A DNA stretch of 64,000 nt from Ehretia macrophylla (lineage: Eukaryota; Streptophyta; Magnoliopsida; Boraginales; Ehretiaceae): NCBI GenBank assembly GCA_037974665.1, contig CM075767.1:30901498-30965497 (forward strand), read 5' to 3'. A program made the translations under genes and the position numbers. Each line of letters starts with the position of its first letter. The first letter of the stretch is position 1. Of the stretch, positions 11,753 to 22,619 are shown in pieces. The notes under the pieces are model-generated. The model did no database searches. It worked only from the letters and a program-made list of their open reading frames with translations, and was not told the DNA's origin.

Positions 11753-12309
11753 CCTTTTCAATTTTTTTTCCTCCGGTTAGGGTTGCCAAGATAATTTATC
11801 CACCACATTTATATTATCGAATCCCACGGCACCTTGGGCAAGACAACTTCGCTTCATGCGGATGTTGGGCCCGCAAACCGTGGGCGTAAGGCTTGTGACC
11901 AGGTCTCCGTCGCTCCGGCTCCCATAACTTTCGATCCGTAAGGCGTTACGCAGCGCACAACTTACCATTGGAAAGCTCTCCGAGAGCTTTACGATAGGGG
12001 CAGCTAGCGTGCTCGCTGTGCCCTTTTTGGAGCCCAAAATCGAACATTTTTATCAGTTTCGGGCAACTTTTCTTATTACCCTCTGTTTTTCCGTCCCGGA
12101 TTGTAGGTCGTGAGCTGTTAAAACGACGACAACCTTACTCGCTGGACATTAGAGGGCCCTACAATGCGTAGATATCTCATCCTGCGAGGATGCTGCGTTG
12201 TTGAAGCGGATGGGTTGTTGTTAAGCCCTTTGGGCCTTCTGAATGGCCATCTCTCTAGGCTGGGACTGTGAACCGTTAACACAAAAAGGAATTCTACCAC
12301 CACCATGAT

Positions 12310-12428
12310 GGGTGCGATCATACCAGCACTAATGCACCGGATCCCATCAGAACTCCGAAGTTAAGCGTGCTTGGGCGAGAGTAGTACTAGGATAAGTGAC
12401 CCCCTGGGAAGTCCTCGTGTTGCACCCC
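12310..12428 (+). rRNA. 5S rRNA: 5S rRNA gene copy 19
   Basis: Variants G85A and G86A, both in box C. Confidence 0.96.
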
Positions 12429-12986
12429 CATTTTCAATTTTTTTTCCTCCGGTTAGGGTTACCAAGATACTTTATCCACCACATTTATATTATCGAATCC
12501 CACGGCACCTTGGGCAAGACATCTTCGCTTCACGCGGATGTTGGGCCCGCAAACCGTGGGCGTAGGGCTTGTGACCGGGTCTCCGTCGCTCCGGTACCCA
12601 TAACTTTTGATCTATAAGGACTTACGCGGCGCACAGCATACCATTGGAAAGCCCTCCGAGAGCTCTACGACGGGGGCAGCAAGCTTGCTCGCTGTGCCCT
12701 ATTTGGAGCCCAAAACCGAACGTTTTTATCAATTTTGGGCCATTTTTCTTATTAAGCTCTGTTTTTCCATCCCGGATCGTTGGTCGTGAGCTGTTAAAAG
12801 GACGACAACCTTACTCGCTGGACATTAGAGGGCCCTACAATGCGTCGATATCTCATCTTGCGAGGATGCTGCGTTGTTGAAGCGGATGGGTTGTTGTTAA
12901 GCCCTTTGGGCCTTCTGAATGGGCCATCTCTCTAGGCTGGGACTGTGAACTGTTAACTCGAAAAGGAATTCTACCCCCAACATGAC

Positions 12987-13105
12987 GGGTGCGGTCAAAC
13001 CAGCACTAATGCACCGGATCCCATCAGAACTCTGAAGTTAAGCGTGCTTGAGCGAAAGTAGTACTAGGATGGGTGACCCCCTGGGAAGTCCTCGTGTTGC
13101 ACCCC
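12987..13105 (+). rRNA. 5S rRNA: 5S rRNA gene copy 20
   Basis: Variants A8G, T12A, C47T, G65A, G70A. Confidence 0.95.
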
Positions 13106-13663
13106 GCTTTTCAATTTTTTTTCCTCCGGTTAGGGTTGCCAAAATATTTTATCCACCACATTTCTATTATCGAATCCCACGGCACCTTGGGCAAGACAAC
13201 TTCGTTTCACGTGGAGGTTGGACCCGCAAACCATGGGCGTAGGGCTTGTGACTAGGTCTCCGTCGCTCCAGTGCCCATAACTTTTGATCCGTAAGGAGTT
13301 ACGCGGCGCACAACATACCGTTGGAAAGCGCTCCGAGAGCTCTACGACGGGGGCGGCTAGCTTGCTCGCTGTGCCCTTTTTGGAGCCCAAAATCGAACAT
13401 TTTCATCAGTTTCGGGCCACTTTTCTTATTAAGCTCTATTTTTTCGTCCCGGATCCTGCATCGTGAGCTGTTAAAAGGATGACAACCTTACTCGCTAGAC
13501 ATTAGAGGGCCCTACAATGCGTCAATATCACGTCTTGCGAGGATGCTGCGTTGTTGAAGCGGATGGGTTGTTGTTAAGCCTATTGGGCCTTCTGAATGGT
13601 CCATCTCTCTAGGTTGGGACTGTGAACCGTTAACACAAAAAGGAATTCTACCCCCAACATGAC

Positions 13664-13782
13664 GGGTGCGATCATACCAGTACTAATGCACCGGATCCCA
13701 TCAGAACTCCGAAGTTAAGCGTGCTTGGGCGAGAGTAGTACTAGGATAGGTGACCCCTTGGGAAGTCCTCGTGTTGCACCCC
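13664..13782 (+). rRNA. 5S rRNA: 5S rRNA gene copy 21
   Basis: Variants C18T, G85A, C95T. G85A is shared with copy 19, and the spacer is very close to that of unit 18, so this unit looks like a mosaic. Confidence 0.96.
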
Positions 13783-14340
13783 CATTTTCAATTTTTTTTC
13801 CTCCGGTTAGGGTTACCAAGATACTTTATCCACCACATTTATATTATCGAATCCCACGGCACCTTGGGCAAGAAAACTTTGCTTCACGCGGATGTTGGGC
13901 CCGCAAACCGTGGGCGTAGGGCTTGTGACCAGGTCTCCGTCGCTCCGGCTCCCATAACCTTTGATCCGTAAGGCGTTACGCAGCGCACAACTTACCATTG
14001 GAAAGCTCTCCGAGAGCTTTACGATAGGGGCAGCTAGCGTGCTCGCTGTGCCCTTTTTGGAGCCCAAAATCGAACATTTTTATCAGTTTCGGGCCACTTT
14101 TCTTATTAAGCTCTGTTTTTCCGTCCCGGATCGTACGTCGTGAGCTGTTAAAAGGACGACAACCTTACTCGCTGGACATTAGAGGGCCCTACTATGCGTC
14201 GATATCTCGTCTTGCGAGGATGCTGCGTTGTTGAAGCGGATGGGTTGTAGTTAAGCCCATTGGGCCTTCTGAATGGGCCATCTCTCTAAGCTGGGACTGT
14301 GAACTGTTAACACTAAAAGGAATTCTACCTACAACATGAC

Positions 14341-14459
14341 GGGTGCTATCATACCAGCACTAATGCACCGGATCCCATCAGAACTCTGAAGTTAAGCGTG
14401 CTTGGGCGAGAGTAGTACTAGGATGGGTGACCCCCTGGGTAGTCCTCGTGTTGTACCCC
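14341..14459 (+). rRNA. 5S rRNA: 5S rRNA gene copy 22
   Basis: Variants G7T, C47T, A100T, C114T. Its spacer is 10 bp short. Confidence 0.95.
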
Positions 14460-15007
14460 CATTTTCAATTTTTTTTTCCTTCGGTTAGGGTTGCCAAGAA
14501 ACTTTATCCACCACATTTCTATTATCAAATCCCTCGGCAGCTTGGGCAAGGAAACTTCGCTTCACGTGGAGGCTTGGCCCGCAAACCGAGGGCGCAGGGC
14601 CTATCACCAGGTCTCCGTCGCTCCGGCGCCCATAACTTTTGATCTGTAAGGAGTTACGCGGCGCATAGCATACCATTGGAAAGCTCTACGACGGGGGCAG
14701 CTAGCTTGCTCGCTGTGCCCTTTTTGGAGCCCAAAATCGAACATTTTTATCAGTTTCGGGCCACTTTTCTTATTAAGCTCTGTTTTTCCATCCCGGATCA
14801 TACGTCGTGAGCTGTTAAAAGGATAACAACCTTAGTCGCTGGACATTAGAGGGCCCTACAATGCGTCGATATCTCGTCTTGCGAGGATGCTGCGTTGTTG
14901 AAGCGGATGGGTTGTTGTTAAGCCCATTGAGCCATCTGAATGGGCCATCTCTCTAGGCTGGGACTGTGAACTGTTAACACAAAAAGGAATTCTACCCCCA
15001 ACATGAC
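14460..15007 (+). repeat. Spacer 22 with collapsed first hairpin
   Basis: At about 14678-14690 the usual AGCTCTCCGAGAGCTCTACG is reduced to AGCTCTACG. The 10-bp loss removes the first inverted repeat and fits slippage between its two GCTCT copies. The unit is 667 bp. Confidence 0.88.
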
Positions 15008-15126
15008 GGGTGCGATCATACTAGCACAAATGCACCGGATCCCATTAGAATTCCGAAGTTAAGCGTGCTTGGGCGAGAGTAGTACTAGGATGGGTGACCC
15101 CTTGCGAAGTCCTCGTGTTGCACCCC
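15008..15126 (+). rRNA. 5S rRNA: 5S rRNA gene copy 23
   Basis: Variants C15T, T21A, C39T, C44T, C95T, G98C. Three of the six are C-to-T. Confidence 0.95.
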
Positions 15127-15684
15127 CCTTTTAAATTTTTTTTCCTTCGGTTAGGGTTGCCAAGATACTTTATCCACCACATTTCTATTATCGAATCCCA
15201 CGGCACCTTGGGCAAGACAACTTCGCTTCACGTGGAGGTTGGGCCCGCAAACCGAGGGCGTAGGGCTTGTGACTAGGTCTCCGTCACTCCGGTGCCCATA
15301 ACTTTTGATTCGTAAGGAGTAACGCGGCGCACAGCATACCGTTGGAAAGCGTTCCGAGAGCTCTACGACGGGGGCAGCTAGCTAGCACGCTATGCCTATT
15401 TTGGTGCCCAAAATCGAACGTTTTCATCAGTTTCGGGCCACTTTTCTTATTAAGCTATTTTTTTTCGTCCCGGATCGTACGTTGTGAGTTGTTAAAAGGA
15501 CGACAACCTTACTCGCTGGACATTAGAGGGCCCTACAATTCGTCGATATCACGTCTTGTGAGGATCCTGCGTTGTTGAAGCGGATGGGTTGTTGTTAAGC
15601 CCATTGGGACTTCTGAATGGACCATCTCTCTAGGCTGGGACTGTGAACCGTTAACATAAAAAGGAATTCTACCCCCAACATGAC

Positions 15685-15802
15685 GGGTGTGATCATACCA
15701 GTACTAATGTACCGGATCCCATCAGAACTCCGAAGTTAAGCGTGCTTGGTCGAGAGTAGTACTAGGATGGGTGACCCCCTGGGAAGTCCTCGTGTTCACC
15801 CC
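15685..15802 (+). rRNA. 5S rRNA: 5S rRNA gene copy 24, one base short
   Basis: 118 bp: G113 is missing, so the end reads GTTCACCCC. Variants C6T, C18T, C26T, G66T. Helix I is weakened. Confidence 0.94.
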
Positions 15803-16259
15803 CCTTTTCAATTTTTTTTCCTCCGGTTAGGGTTGCCAAGAAACTTTATCCACCACATTTCTATTATCGAATCCCTCGGCACCTTGGGCAAGACAACTTC
15901 GCTTCACGTCGAGGCTTGGCCCGCAAACCGAGGGCGTAGGTCTTGTCACCAGGTCTCCGTCGCTCTGGTGCCCATAACTTTTGATCTGTAAGGAGTTTCG
16001 CGGCGCACAGCATACCGTTGGAAAGCACTCCGAGAGCTCTACGACCGGGGTCGCGAGCTAGCTCGCTGTGCCTTTTTTGGAGCCCAAAATCGAATGTTTT
16101 CATCAGTTTCGGGCCCTCTGATATCACGTCTTGCGAGGATGCTGCGTTGTTGAAGCGGATGGGTCGTTGTTAAGCCCACTAGGCCTTTTGAATGGGCCAT
16201 CTCTCTAGGTTGGGACTTTGAACTGTTAACACAAAAAGGAATTCTACACCTAACATGAC
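15803..16259 (+). repeat. Spacer 24 with about 101-bp deletion
   Basis: Around 16108-16125 the sequence passes from CAGTTTCGGGCC straight to GATATCACGTC. This skips the block with CTTTTCTTATTAAGC, the TACGTCGTGAGC segment and most of the CATTAGAGGGCCC region. GGGCC occurs at both edges of the lost block. The unit is 575 bp. Confidence 0.9.
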
Positions 16260-16378
16260 GGGTGCGATCATACCAGCACAAATGCACCGGATCCCATCAG
16301 AACTCTGAAGTTAAGCGTGCTTGGGCGAGAGTAGTACTAGGATGGGTGACCCCTTGGGAAGTCCTCGTGTTGCACCCC
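16260..16378 (+). rRNA. 5S rRNA: 5S rRNA gene copy 25
   Basis: Variants T21A, C47T, C95T. Confidence 0.96.
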
Positions 16379-16936
16379 CCTTTTCAATTTTTTTTCTTCC
16401 GGTTAGGGTTGCCAAGATACTTTATCCACCACATTTCTATTATCGAATCCCTCGGAACCTTGGGCAAGACAACTTCGCTTCACGTGAAGGCTTGGCTCGC
16501 AAACCGAGGGCGTAGGGCTTGTCACCAGGTCTCCGTCGTTCCGGTGCTCATAACTTTTGATCCGTAAGGAGTTACACGGCGCACAGTATACCGTTGGAAA
16601 CCTCTCCGAGAGCTCTACAATGGGGGCAGCTAGCTTGCTCGTTGTGCCCTTTTTAGAGCCCAAAATCGAACGTTTTCATTAGTTTCGGGCCACTTTTCTT
16701 ATTAAACTTTGTTTTTCCGTCCCGGATCGTATGTCGTGAGCTGTTAAAAGGACGACAACCTTACTCACTAGACATTAGAGGGCCCCACAATGCGTCGATA
16801 TCACGTCTTGCGAGGATACTGCGTTGTTGAAGCGGTTGGGTTGTTGTTAAGCCCATTAGGCCTTCTTAATGGGCCATCTCTCTGGGCTGGGACTGTGAAC
16901 CGTTAACACAAAAAGGAATTCTACCCCCAACATGGC

Positions 16937-17055
16937 GGGTGCGATCATACCAGCACTAATGCACCGGATCCCATCAGAACTCCGAAGTTAAGCGTGCTTC
17001 GGCGAGAGTAGTACTAGGATGGGTGACCCCCTGGGAAGTCCTCATGTTGCACCCC
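16937..17055 (+). rRNA. 5S rRNA: 5S rRNA gene copy 26
   Basis: Variants G64C and G108A. G64C is also in copy 27, the next unit. Confidence 0.97.
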
Positions 17056-17441
17056 CCTTTTCAATTATTTTTTCCTCCGGTTAGGGTTGCCAAGATACTT
17101 AATCCACCACATTTCTATTATCGAATCCCATAGCACCTTGGGCAAGACAACTTCGCTTCACGTGGAGGCTGGGCCCGCAAACCGAGGGCGTAGGGCTTGT
17201 GACTAGGCCTCCGTCGCTCCAGTGCCCATAAGTTTTGATCTGTAAGGAGTTACGCGGCGCACAGCTTACTCGCTGGACATTAGAGGGCACTACAATGCGT
17301 CGATATCACGTCTTGTGAGGATGCTGCGTTGTTGAAGCGGATGGGTTTTTGTTAAGCCCATTGGGCCTTCTGAATGGGCCATATCTCTAGGCTGAGACTG
17401 TGAACCGTTAACACAAAAAGGAATTCGACCCCCAACATGAC
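17056..17441 (+). repeat. Spacer 26 with about 172-bp deletion
   Basis: At about 17261-17268 GCGCACAGC joins directly to TTACTCGCTGGACATT. Both inverted repeats and the following 100 bp are missing. At 505 bp this is the shortest unit in the window. The promoter-proximal part of the spacer is kept. Confidence 0.9.
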
Positions 17442-17560
17442 GGGTGCGATCATACCAGCACTAATGCACCGGATCCCATCAGAACTCCGAAGTTATGCGT
17501 GCTTCGACGAGAGTAGTACTAGGATGGGTGACCCCTTGGGAAGTCCTCGTGTTGCACCCC
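17442..17560 (+). rRNA. 5S rRNA: 5S rRNA gene copy 27
   Basis: Variants A55T, G64C, G66A, C95T; the first two lie in box A and the third just beyond it. Confidence 0.95.
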
Positions 17561-18118
17561 CCTTTTCAATTTTTTTTCCTTCGGTTAGGGTTACCAATAT
17601 ACTTTATCCACCACATTTCTATTATCGAATCCCACGGCACCTTGGACAAGACAACTTCGCTTCACGTGGAGTTTGGGCCCGCAAACCGTGGGCATAGGGC
17701 TAGTGACCAGGTCTCCGTCGCTCCGGTGCCCATAACTTTTGATCTGTAAGGAGTTACACGGCGCACAATATACCATTGGAAAGCTCTCTGAGAGCTCTAC
17801 GACGGGGGTAGCTAGCTTGCTCACTGTGCCCTATTTGGAGCCCAAAATCGAAAATTTTTATCAGTTTCGAGCCATTTTTCTTATTAAGCTCTATTTTTCC
17901 GTCCCTTATCGTAGGTCGTGAGCTGTTAAAAGGACGACAACCTTACTCACTGGACATTAGAGGGCCCTACAATGTGTCGATATCACGTCTTTCGAGTACG
18001 CTGCGTTGTTGAAGCGGATGGGTTGTTGTTAAGCCCATTGGGCCTTCTGAATGGGCCATCTCTCTAGGCTGGGACTGTGAACCGTTAACACAAAAAGGAA
18101 TTTGACCCCCAACATGAC

Positions 18119-18237
18119 GGGTGCGATCATACCAGCACTAATGCACTGGATCCCATCAGAACTCTGAAGCTAAGCGTGCTTGGGCGAGAGTAGTACTAGG
18201 ATGGGTGACCCCCTGTGAAGTCCTCGTGTTGCACCCC
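18119..18237 (+). rRNA. 5S rRNA: 5S rRNA gene copy 28
   Basis: Variants C29T, C47T, T52C, G98T. Confidence 0.96.
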
Positions 18238-18794
18238 CTTTTCAATTTTTTTTCCTCTGGTTAGGGTTGCCAAGATACTTTATCCACCACATTTCTATTA
18301 TCGAATCCCTCGGCACCTTGGGCAAGAAAACTTCGCTTCACGTTGAGGCTTGCCCCACAAACCGAGGGCGTAGGGCTTGTGACTAGGTCTCCGTCACTCC
18401 GGTGCCCATAACTTTTGATTTGTAAGGAGTGACGCGGCGCACAGCAAACCGTTGTAAAGCGTTCCGAGAGCTCTACGACGGGGGCAGCGAGCTTGCACGT
18501 TGTGCCCTTTTTGGAGCCCAAAATCGAACATTTTCATCAGTTTCGGGCCACTTTTCTTATTAAGCTCTGTTTTTTCGTCGCGGATCGTACGTCGTGAACT
18601 GTTAAAAGGATGACAACCTTACTCGCTGGACATTAGAGGGCCCTACAATGTGTTGATATCACGTCTTGCGAGGATGCTATGTTGTTGAAGTGGATGGGTT
18701 GTTGATAAGCCCATTGGGCCTTCTGAATGGGTCATCTCTCTAGGCTGGGACTGTGAACCGTTAACACAAATAGGAATTCGACCCCCAACATGAC

Positions 18795-18913
18795 GGGTGC
18801 GATCATACCAGCACTAATGCACCGGATCCCATCAGAACTCCGAAGTTAAGCGTGCTTGGGCGAGAGTAGTACTAGGATGGGTGACCCCGTGGGAAGTCCT
18901 CGTGTTGCACCCC
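18795..18913 (+). rRNA. 5S rRNA: 5S rRNA gene copy 29 (closest to consensus)
   Basis: A single variant, C95G, makes this the copy nearest the window consensus. Helix I, box A and box C are intact, and T4 and T8 runs follow. Its spacer is split by element A 266 bp after the gene end. Confidence 0.98.
18844..18891 (+). promoter_or_regulatory. Internal control region of copy 29 (boxes A, IE, C)
   Basis: Mapped by position from known plant 5S genes: box A about 18844-18858 (AGTTAAGCGTGCTTG), intermediate element about 18861-18866, box C about 18874-18891 (ending GATGGGTGACC). TFIIIA binds this region to recruit TFIIIC, TFIIIB and Pol III. This copy is the cleanest example in the window. Confidence 0.85.
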
Positions 18914-19174
18914 CCTTTTCAATTTTTTTTCCTCCGGTTAGGGTTGCCAAGATACTTTATCCACCACATTTCTATTATCGAATCCCTCGGCACCTTGGGC
19001 AAGACAACTTCGCTTCACGTTGAGGCTTGGCCCGCAAACCGAGGGCGTAGGGCTTATCACCAGGTCTCCATCGCTCCGGTGCCCATAACTTTTGATCCGT
19101 AAGGAGTTACGCGGCGCATAGCATACCGTTGGAAAGCTATCCGAGAGCTGTACGACGGGTGTAGCGAGCATGCT

Positions 19175-19179
19175 CGCTG
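19175..19179. repeat. Target-site duplication CGCTG, left of element A
   Basis: CGCTG ends the 3' arm of the spacer palindrome and is repeated at 25029-25033. Removing element A and one copy restores a unit of exactly 677 bp (gene start 18795 to 25326). Confidence 0.92.
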
Positions 19180-21575
19180 TGTGACGCCCGAGATTCTACC
19201 GTACACATTTTTAAATGTTGCATCCATTAATTGTGCATTAAATTATGTGCTTTACCTGTTGTCTTTCTTGGTCACTATTCATTCAATTTTTAAACTGCAT
19301 TATATTAGTGAATTAACATTTTTATTAAATCATATTAATTGTCAAAGGAATGTGAAAATTGTGCAATTGAGCTAGGAGCGATAGGAGCACTCGTTTAGAA
19401 AATGATTTTAGTAGTTCAATGAATAGTGTTACGTAACTAACTTAGAGTTTTAATTAACTAGCACACATGTATCACCTTAGGCTCGTTTCTAAGCTTTCAA
19501 CGCGCATTTTAGAAGCCACTTAAACACCCAAACTTGACCCCACCCAACCATATGCCTTATATATCAACTTTAGCTCATAACTTAGCAAAGAAAAAAAAAT
19601 TAAAGCTGAAAAAACACTTTGCAGAACCCGACAGCCTTCCTTGTGCATTTGGGAGAAATTTTGCTCTTCAATCCTTCAATCCAAGCCTTACCAACCCTTG
19701 AGCTAGTGGATTAGGGTGTGTGCAAGGTTCCTAGGTGCTCCTACGCGTATTGGTGAGGGATTTCATGGCTTATTTTCGTATTTCAAAATAGTTGCTATTT
19801 TCTTGATTTGTTAGAAATGATGTTTAATGCTATTGCAAGGCCCAAATAAGCTTATATATGTTGTGTATATGTAGTAGAGACCACTTTCATGCTATTGTTT
19901 CATGAATTAAACGGTAGAAATCGATAGTTAGTTCGTTGGGGTGAATAGTGACAAAAATTCTAGGGTTTTGCGTAATTGCTCGAATTAGCTTGATTTAATG
20001 CTTCTAATAGATGCCTTAGGTGCTAGTAAAGATAACCTAATAGCCCCGTGCATTTGCATTGCCCTCAAATCGCTTAAAAATGGAAAATAGCCGACTTTAA
20101 TTTGGGGCTTTCGGGGTTAATGCGAATCCGGGTGGATTCGGGCTTCAATTCTAGTATCCTTAGGCTACCTAGGTGCTATAGATGCCTTGATATCCCTTGT
20201 TTGAAGCCCGGACAATGTACGTGTAGTTTAAAGCCAAAAGAGGGAAATTGGGGCTTTCGGGGTAAACGCGGGCATTTGAATGAGTTAGAGGGTTGAGAGG
20301 GTACCTTGGGGGTTAGTTAGAAGTTTGGGAGAGTTTCCTTCGAAAATGAATTCATTAACTTTGGTTTGGAAGAGAAATAGTTCGAAAAACAAAGGGGTTT
20401 AGGTGCAATTTAAGTTGTCTCACACTTCTAAACCCATGTCAGGACTTCTTGAGTGTCTATATGTGATTTTAAATTGATTTGGAGCTTTTGGTATGATTCT
20501 ACGCTTATTTGGTATATGTTCATTTGTAAACTGCTTATTAGCTTCTATCCTAATTGCAACGAGGTCAACCTACTTTGTTGATCCTCATATGTGTTAATGC
20601 TTATATTATTGCTATTAACTTGCCATCGTTGAGTGTATTGCATAGTGGTTGCGCAACCATAGTGTCAGGGGCGGATGTGTTGAATATCGGCTGGGCGGCA
20701 GAGGGCTTGCCGGTGGATATTCAAACTCCGTGCCCTATTCCCTCATTCGCCTGGTCCGGAGATTGCCAGGGGATGTTGGGTCGTAGGATTCGGGGTACAT
20801 CCGGAGTACACCCACTGGAGTGTTTGGGGATTATGCCGGCTTATCGTGATCGTGCTCGTGGTTCGTGGATCGTGATTGAAGACCAGTGAAGATTGGTGTA
20901 TAGGGGATTGTTGAAATGTATCCTTTAAATGTGTGGTTATTTAAGTTTCATTGTTTCTTTAATTGTTTAAGTGTTATTGTTGTATAATTGTATTATCTGT
21001 TGCATTGCACGCCCCGGGACTATATCCCTCACTGGGCAACAGTGGTTGCTCATACCTCGCTAACATGTTTCAGGTGGCGCAGTTGGAGGAGTTGCCCTAG
21101 TTGCTGTGTGTTATTCTGAAGTGGCTGTGCCTTCTTGTTTCTATTTGGTATTTGTGTATCTATTTTGTGGCCTAAGGGCTTTGTTTATATTGGTTGCTGT
21201 AAGAAGTTGAAGGATAGTTGGTTGTAGTGTAGATTTGGGAACCTATATCTTGTAATAACTTATGTTTCTGCTCTCAATTACCTTGCATGCTTGGTAGTGA
21301 ATGTTCTAACTCTAGCCACTAGCATGCTTGTGTGTTTTTTGGAACTATAGTATGCTTCAAGGCTCGGATGGCCTTAATCCTTTGATCTTTAGTTATGAAA
21401 AGTTTGTCTTATCTTGTTGTGGCTTTATTGAGTGTTTACAGGTTGTTCAGAATGTCCACAATACAGGGGAAACTCTGTCCGTTTTTCCCCAAAATTTTGA
21501 GACTGGGTTTGGTATTGGGTTGAGAATAGCATGGTTATTAGAGCCTCCGGTCTCGTGAGGGATCGGGGCGTTACA
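19180..21575 (+). repeat. Element A left LTR
   Basis: 2396 bp. A candidate TATA box (TTATATATC) lies at about 19558-19566, about 380 bp in. Further in are two copies of TTGGGGCTTTCGGGGT, at about 20102 and 20248, a block matching element B at 20566-20581, and another at 20775-20814. Short open frames are present but match no known protein and recur in the other LTR simply because it is a copy. Confidence 0.92.
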
Positions 21576-21577
21576 GG

Positions 21578-21589
21578 TGGTATCATAGC
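21578..21589 (+). other. Primer binding site of element A
   Basis: TGGTATCATAGC begins two bases after the left LTR. It matches the plant initiator tRNA-Met type site TGGTATCAGAGC at all but one base. Confidence 0.82.
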
Positions 21590-22606
21590 TTAGTTAGCTC
21601 TAAGCCGGGACAGGGTCCTCGGCCTGTCGGGTAGTAACCCTTGCGTGTGTGCTTGATTAAGTGTGTGTCTTAAAAGTGTATGCCTGCATGTTTGATTGTG
21701 TGTCTTTTATTGAATGTGTGCACCTATGTGATATAATTATGTGTTACGTGCTAAATGTGTGCTAAGTGAAGTAAAGTGGCTAGTTATGCATCAAATTGAC
21801 TTCGTGAATTATTAATTGCTTGAACTGTTGCTTGTAATGTCTGTATTTGAATGTCTTTGATTGAGTTGTGTTATAATGGACTTGATTGTCGTGCTTGAAT
21901 GACTTTGATGATTACACTGTTTCATAAACTCTTATATAAACATGTTTGCATAATAGTTTAAAACATATATGTGTAAATGTGATATCTTGGCATTCATACA
22001 TGTCCCGTTGAAATGGTAAGAAAGACTTCTTCCTCCCCCTGAAGAGAAGTGATTAGCAACAAACCCTCCAAGTTGTGTGGATTAGCGGGAATGAGAATGT
22101 TGTAAGCGGAGCTCAGTTATTGGGATTTCTTCCAAGGCATTCTTCTACGCTTAGTAGTCAAAAATGAATGGCTTCCTTTGGGATTTCTATATGACCGTTC
22201 TCTCAGTTTTCTTATTGAGTATTCTTCTAGTATTTTCTTGCTGGCATTACTCGGAAGACTTAGTTTGGGATTCTAATCAGCCTTATTATATGGAATTATC
22301 TTCGGTATTTGTACTCTAAATTCTTATTGGTATTTTCTCGCCACTATTAGTTGGGATTCTATTCTTCTATGGTATTCGTGCCAGCGGGATTCCTATTTGG
22401 ATTTCGAAGTAGCATCTCTATTGGAGCCTTTATTTGGCCTTATTACGTGAGGTTCGCAGGCAATACTACTGGGATTTCTTAATGAGCTCCCACGAGAGTT
22501 CGTATATGGTATTCTTGCTTAGCAATTGATGACGGGTAATCGGAGTTGGTTTTCAGTTGTTGTGGAGTTCCCTTGCGAAGAAGAATTGCGTGGGTGCAAT
22601 TTGTTT

Positions 22607-22619
22607 AAGGGGGAGAGGA
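22607..22619 (+). other. Polypurine tract of element A
   Basis: AAGGGGGAGAGGA lies directly before the right LTR, where plus-strand DNA synthesis is primed in LTR elements. Element B has a closely similar tract. Confidence 0.85.

Larger units (their letters stand above)
59..19179 (+). repeat. 5S rDNA tandem array, segment 1 (units 1-29)
   Basis: Head-to-tail 5S units of mostly 676-678 bp. Gene starts are spaced 677 bp except for 650 bp (units 7 and 10), 667 bp (unit 22), 575 bp (unit 24) and 505 bp (unit 26), where the spacer has deletions. Each spacer of about 558 bp holds, in order: T4 and T8 runs, a telomere-like GGTTAGGGTT, a GC-richer middle block, two inverted repeats, a block ending GCGTTGTTGAAGCGGATGGG, two TGGGCC motifs, and an A-rich CACAAAAAGGAATTC before the next gene. 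No open frame in the spacer looks like a real gene. Confidence 0.97.
21576..22619 (+). mobile_element. Element A internal region
   Basis: 1044 bp with no recognisable gag, protease, reverse transcriptase or integrase. The part from about 22120 to 22470 is a degenerate run of phrases such as TGGGATTTCT, GGGATTCTA and GGTATTC. The region ends in a purine-rich tract. Confidence 0.85.

Noticed and set aside
20554-20889. 111-codon frame in both LTRs of element A
   Set aside because: It has no recognisable domain, and it repeats only because the LTRs are copies. Part of it covers the block shared with element B, where conservation is in the DNA and the reading frame differs.
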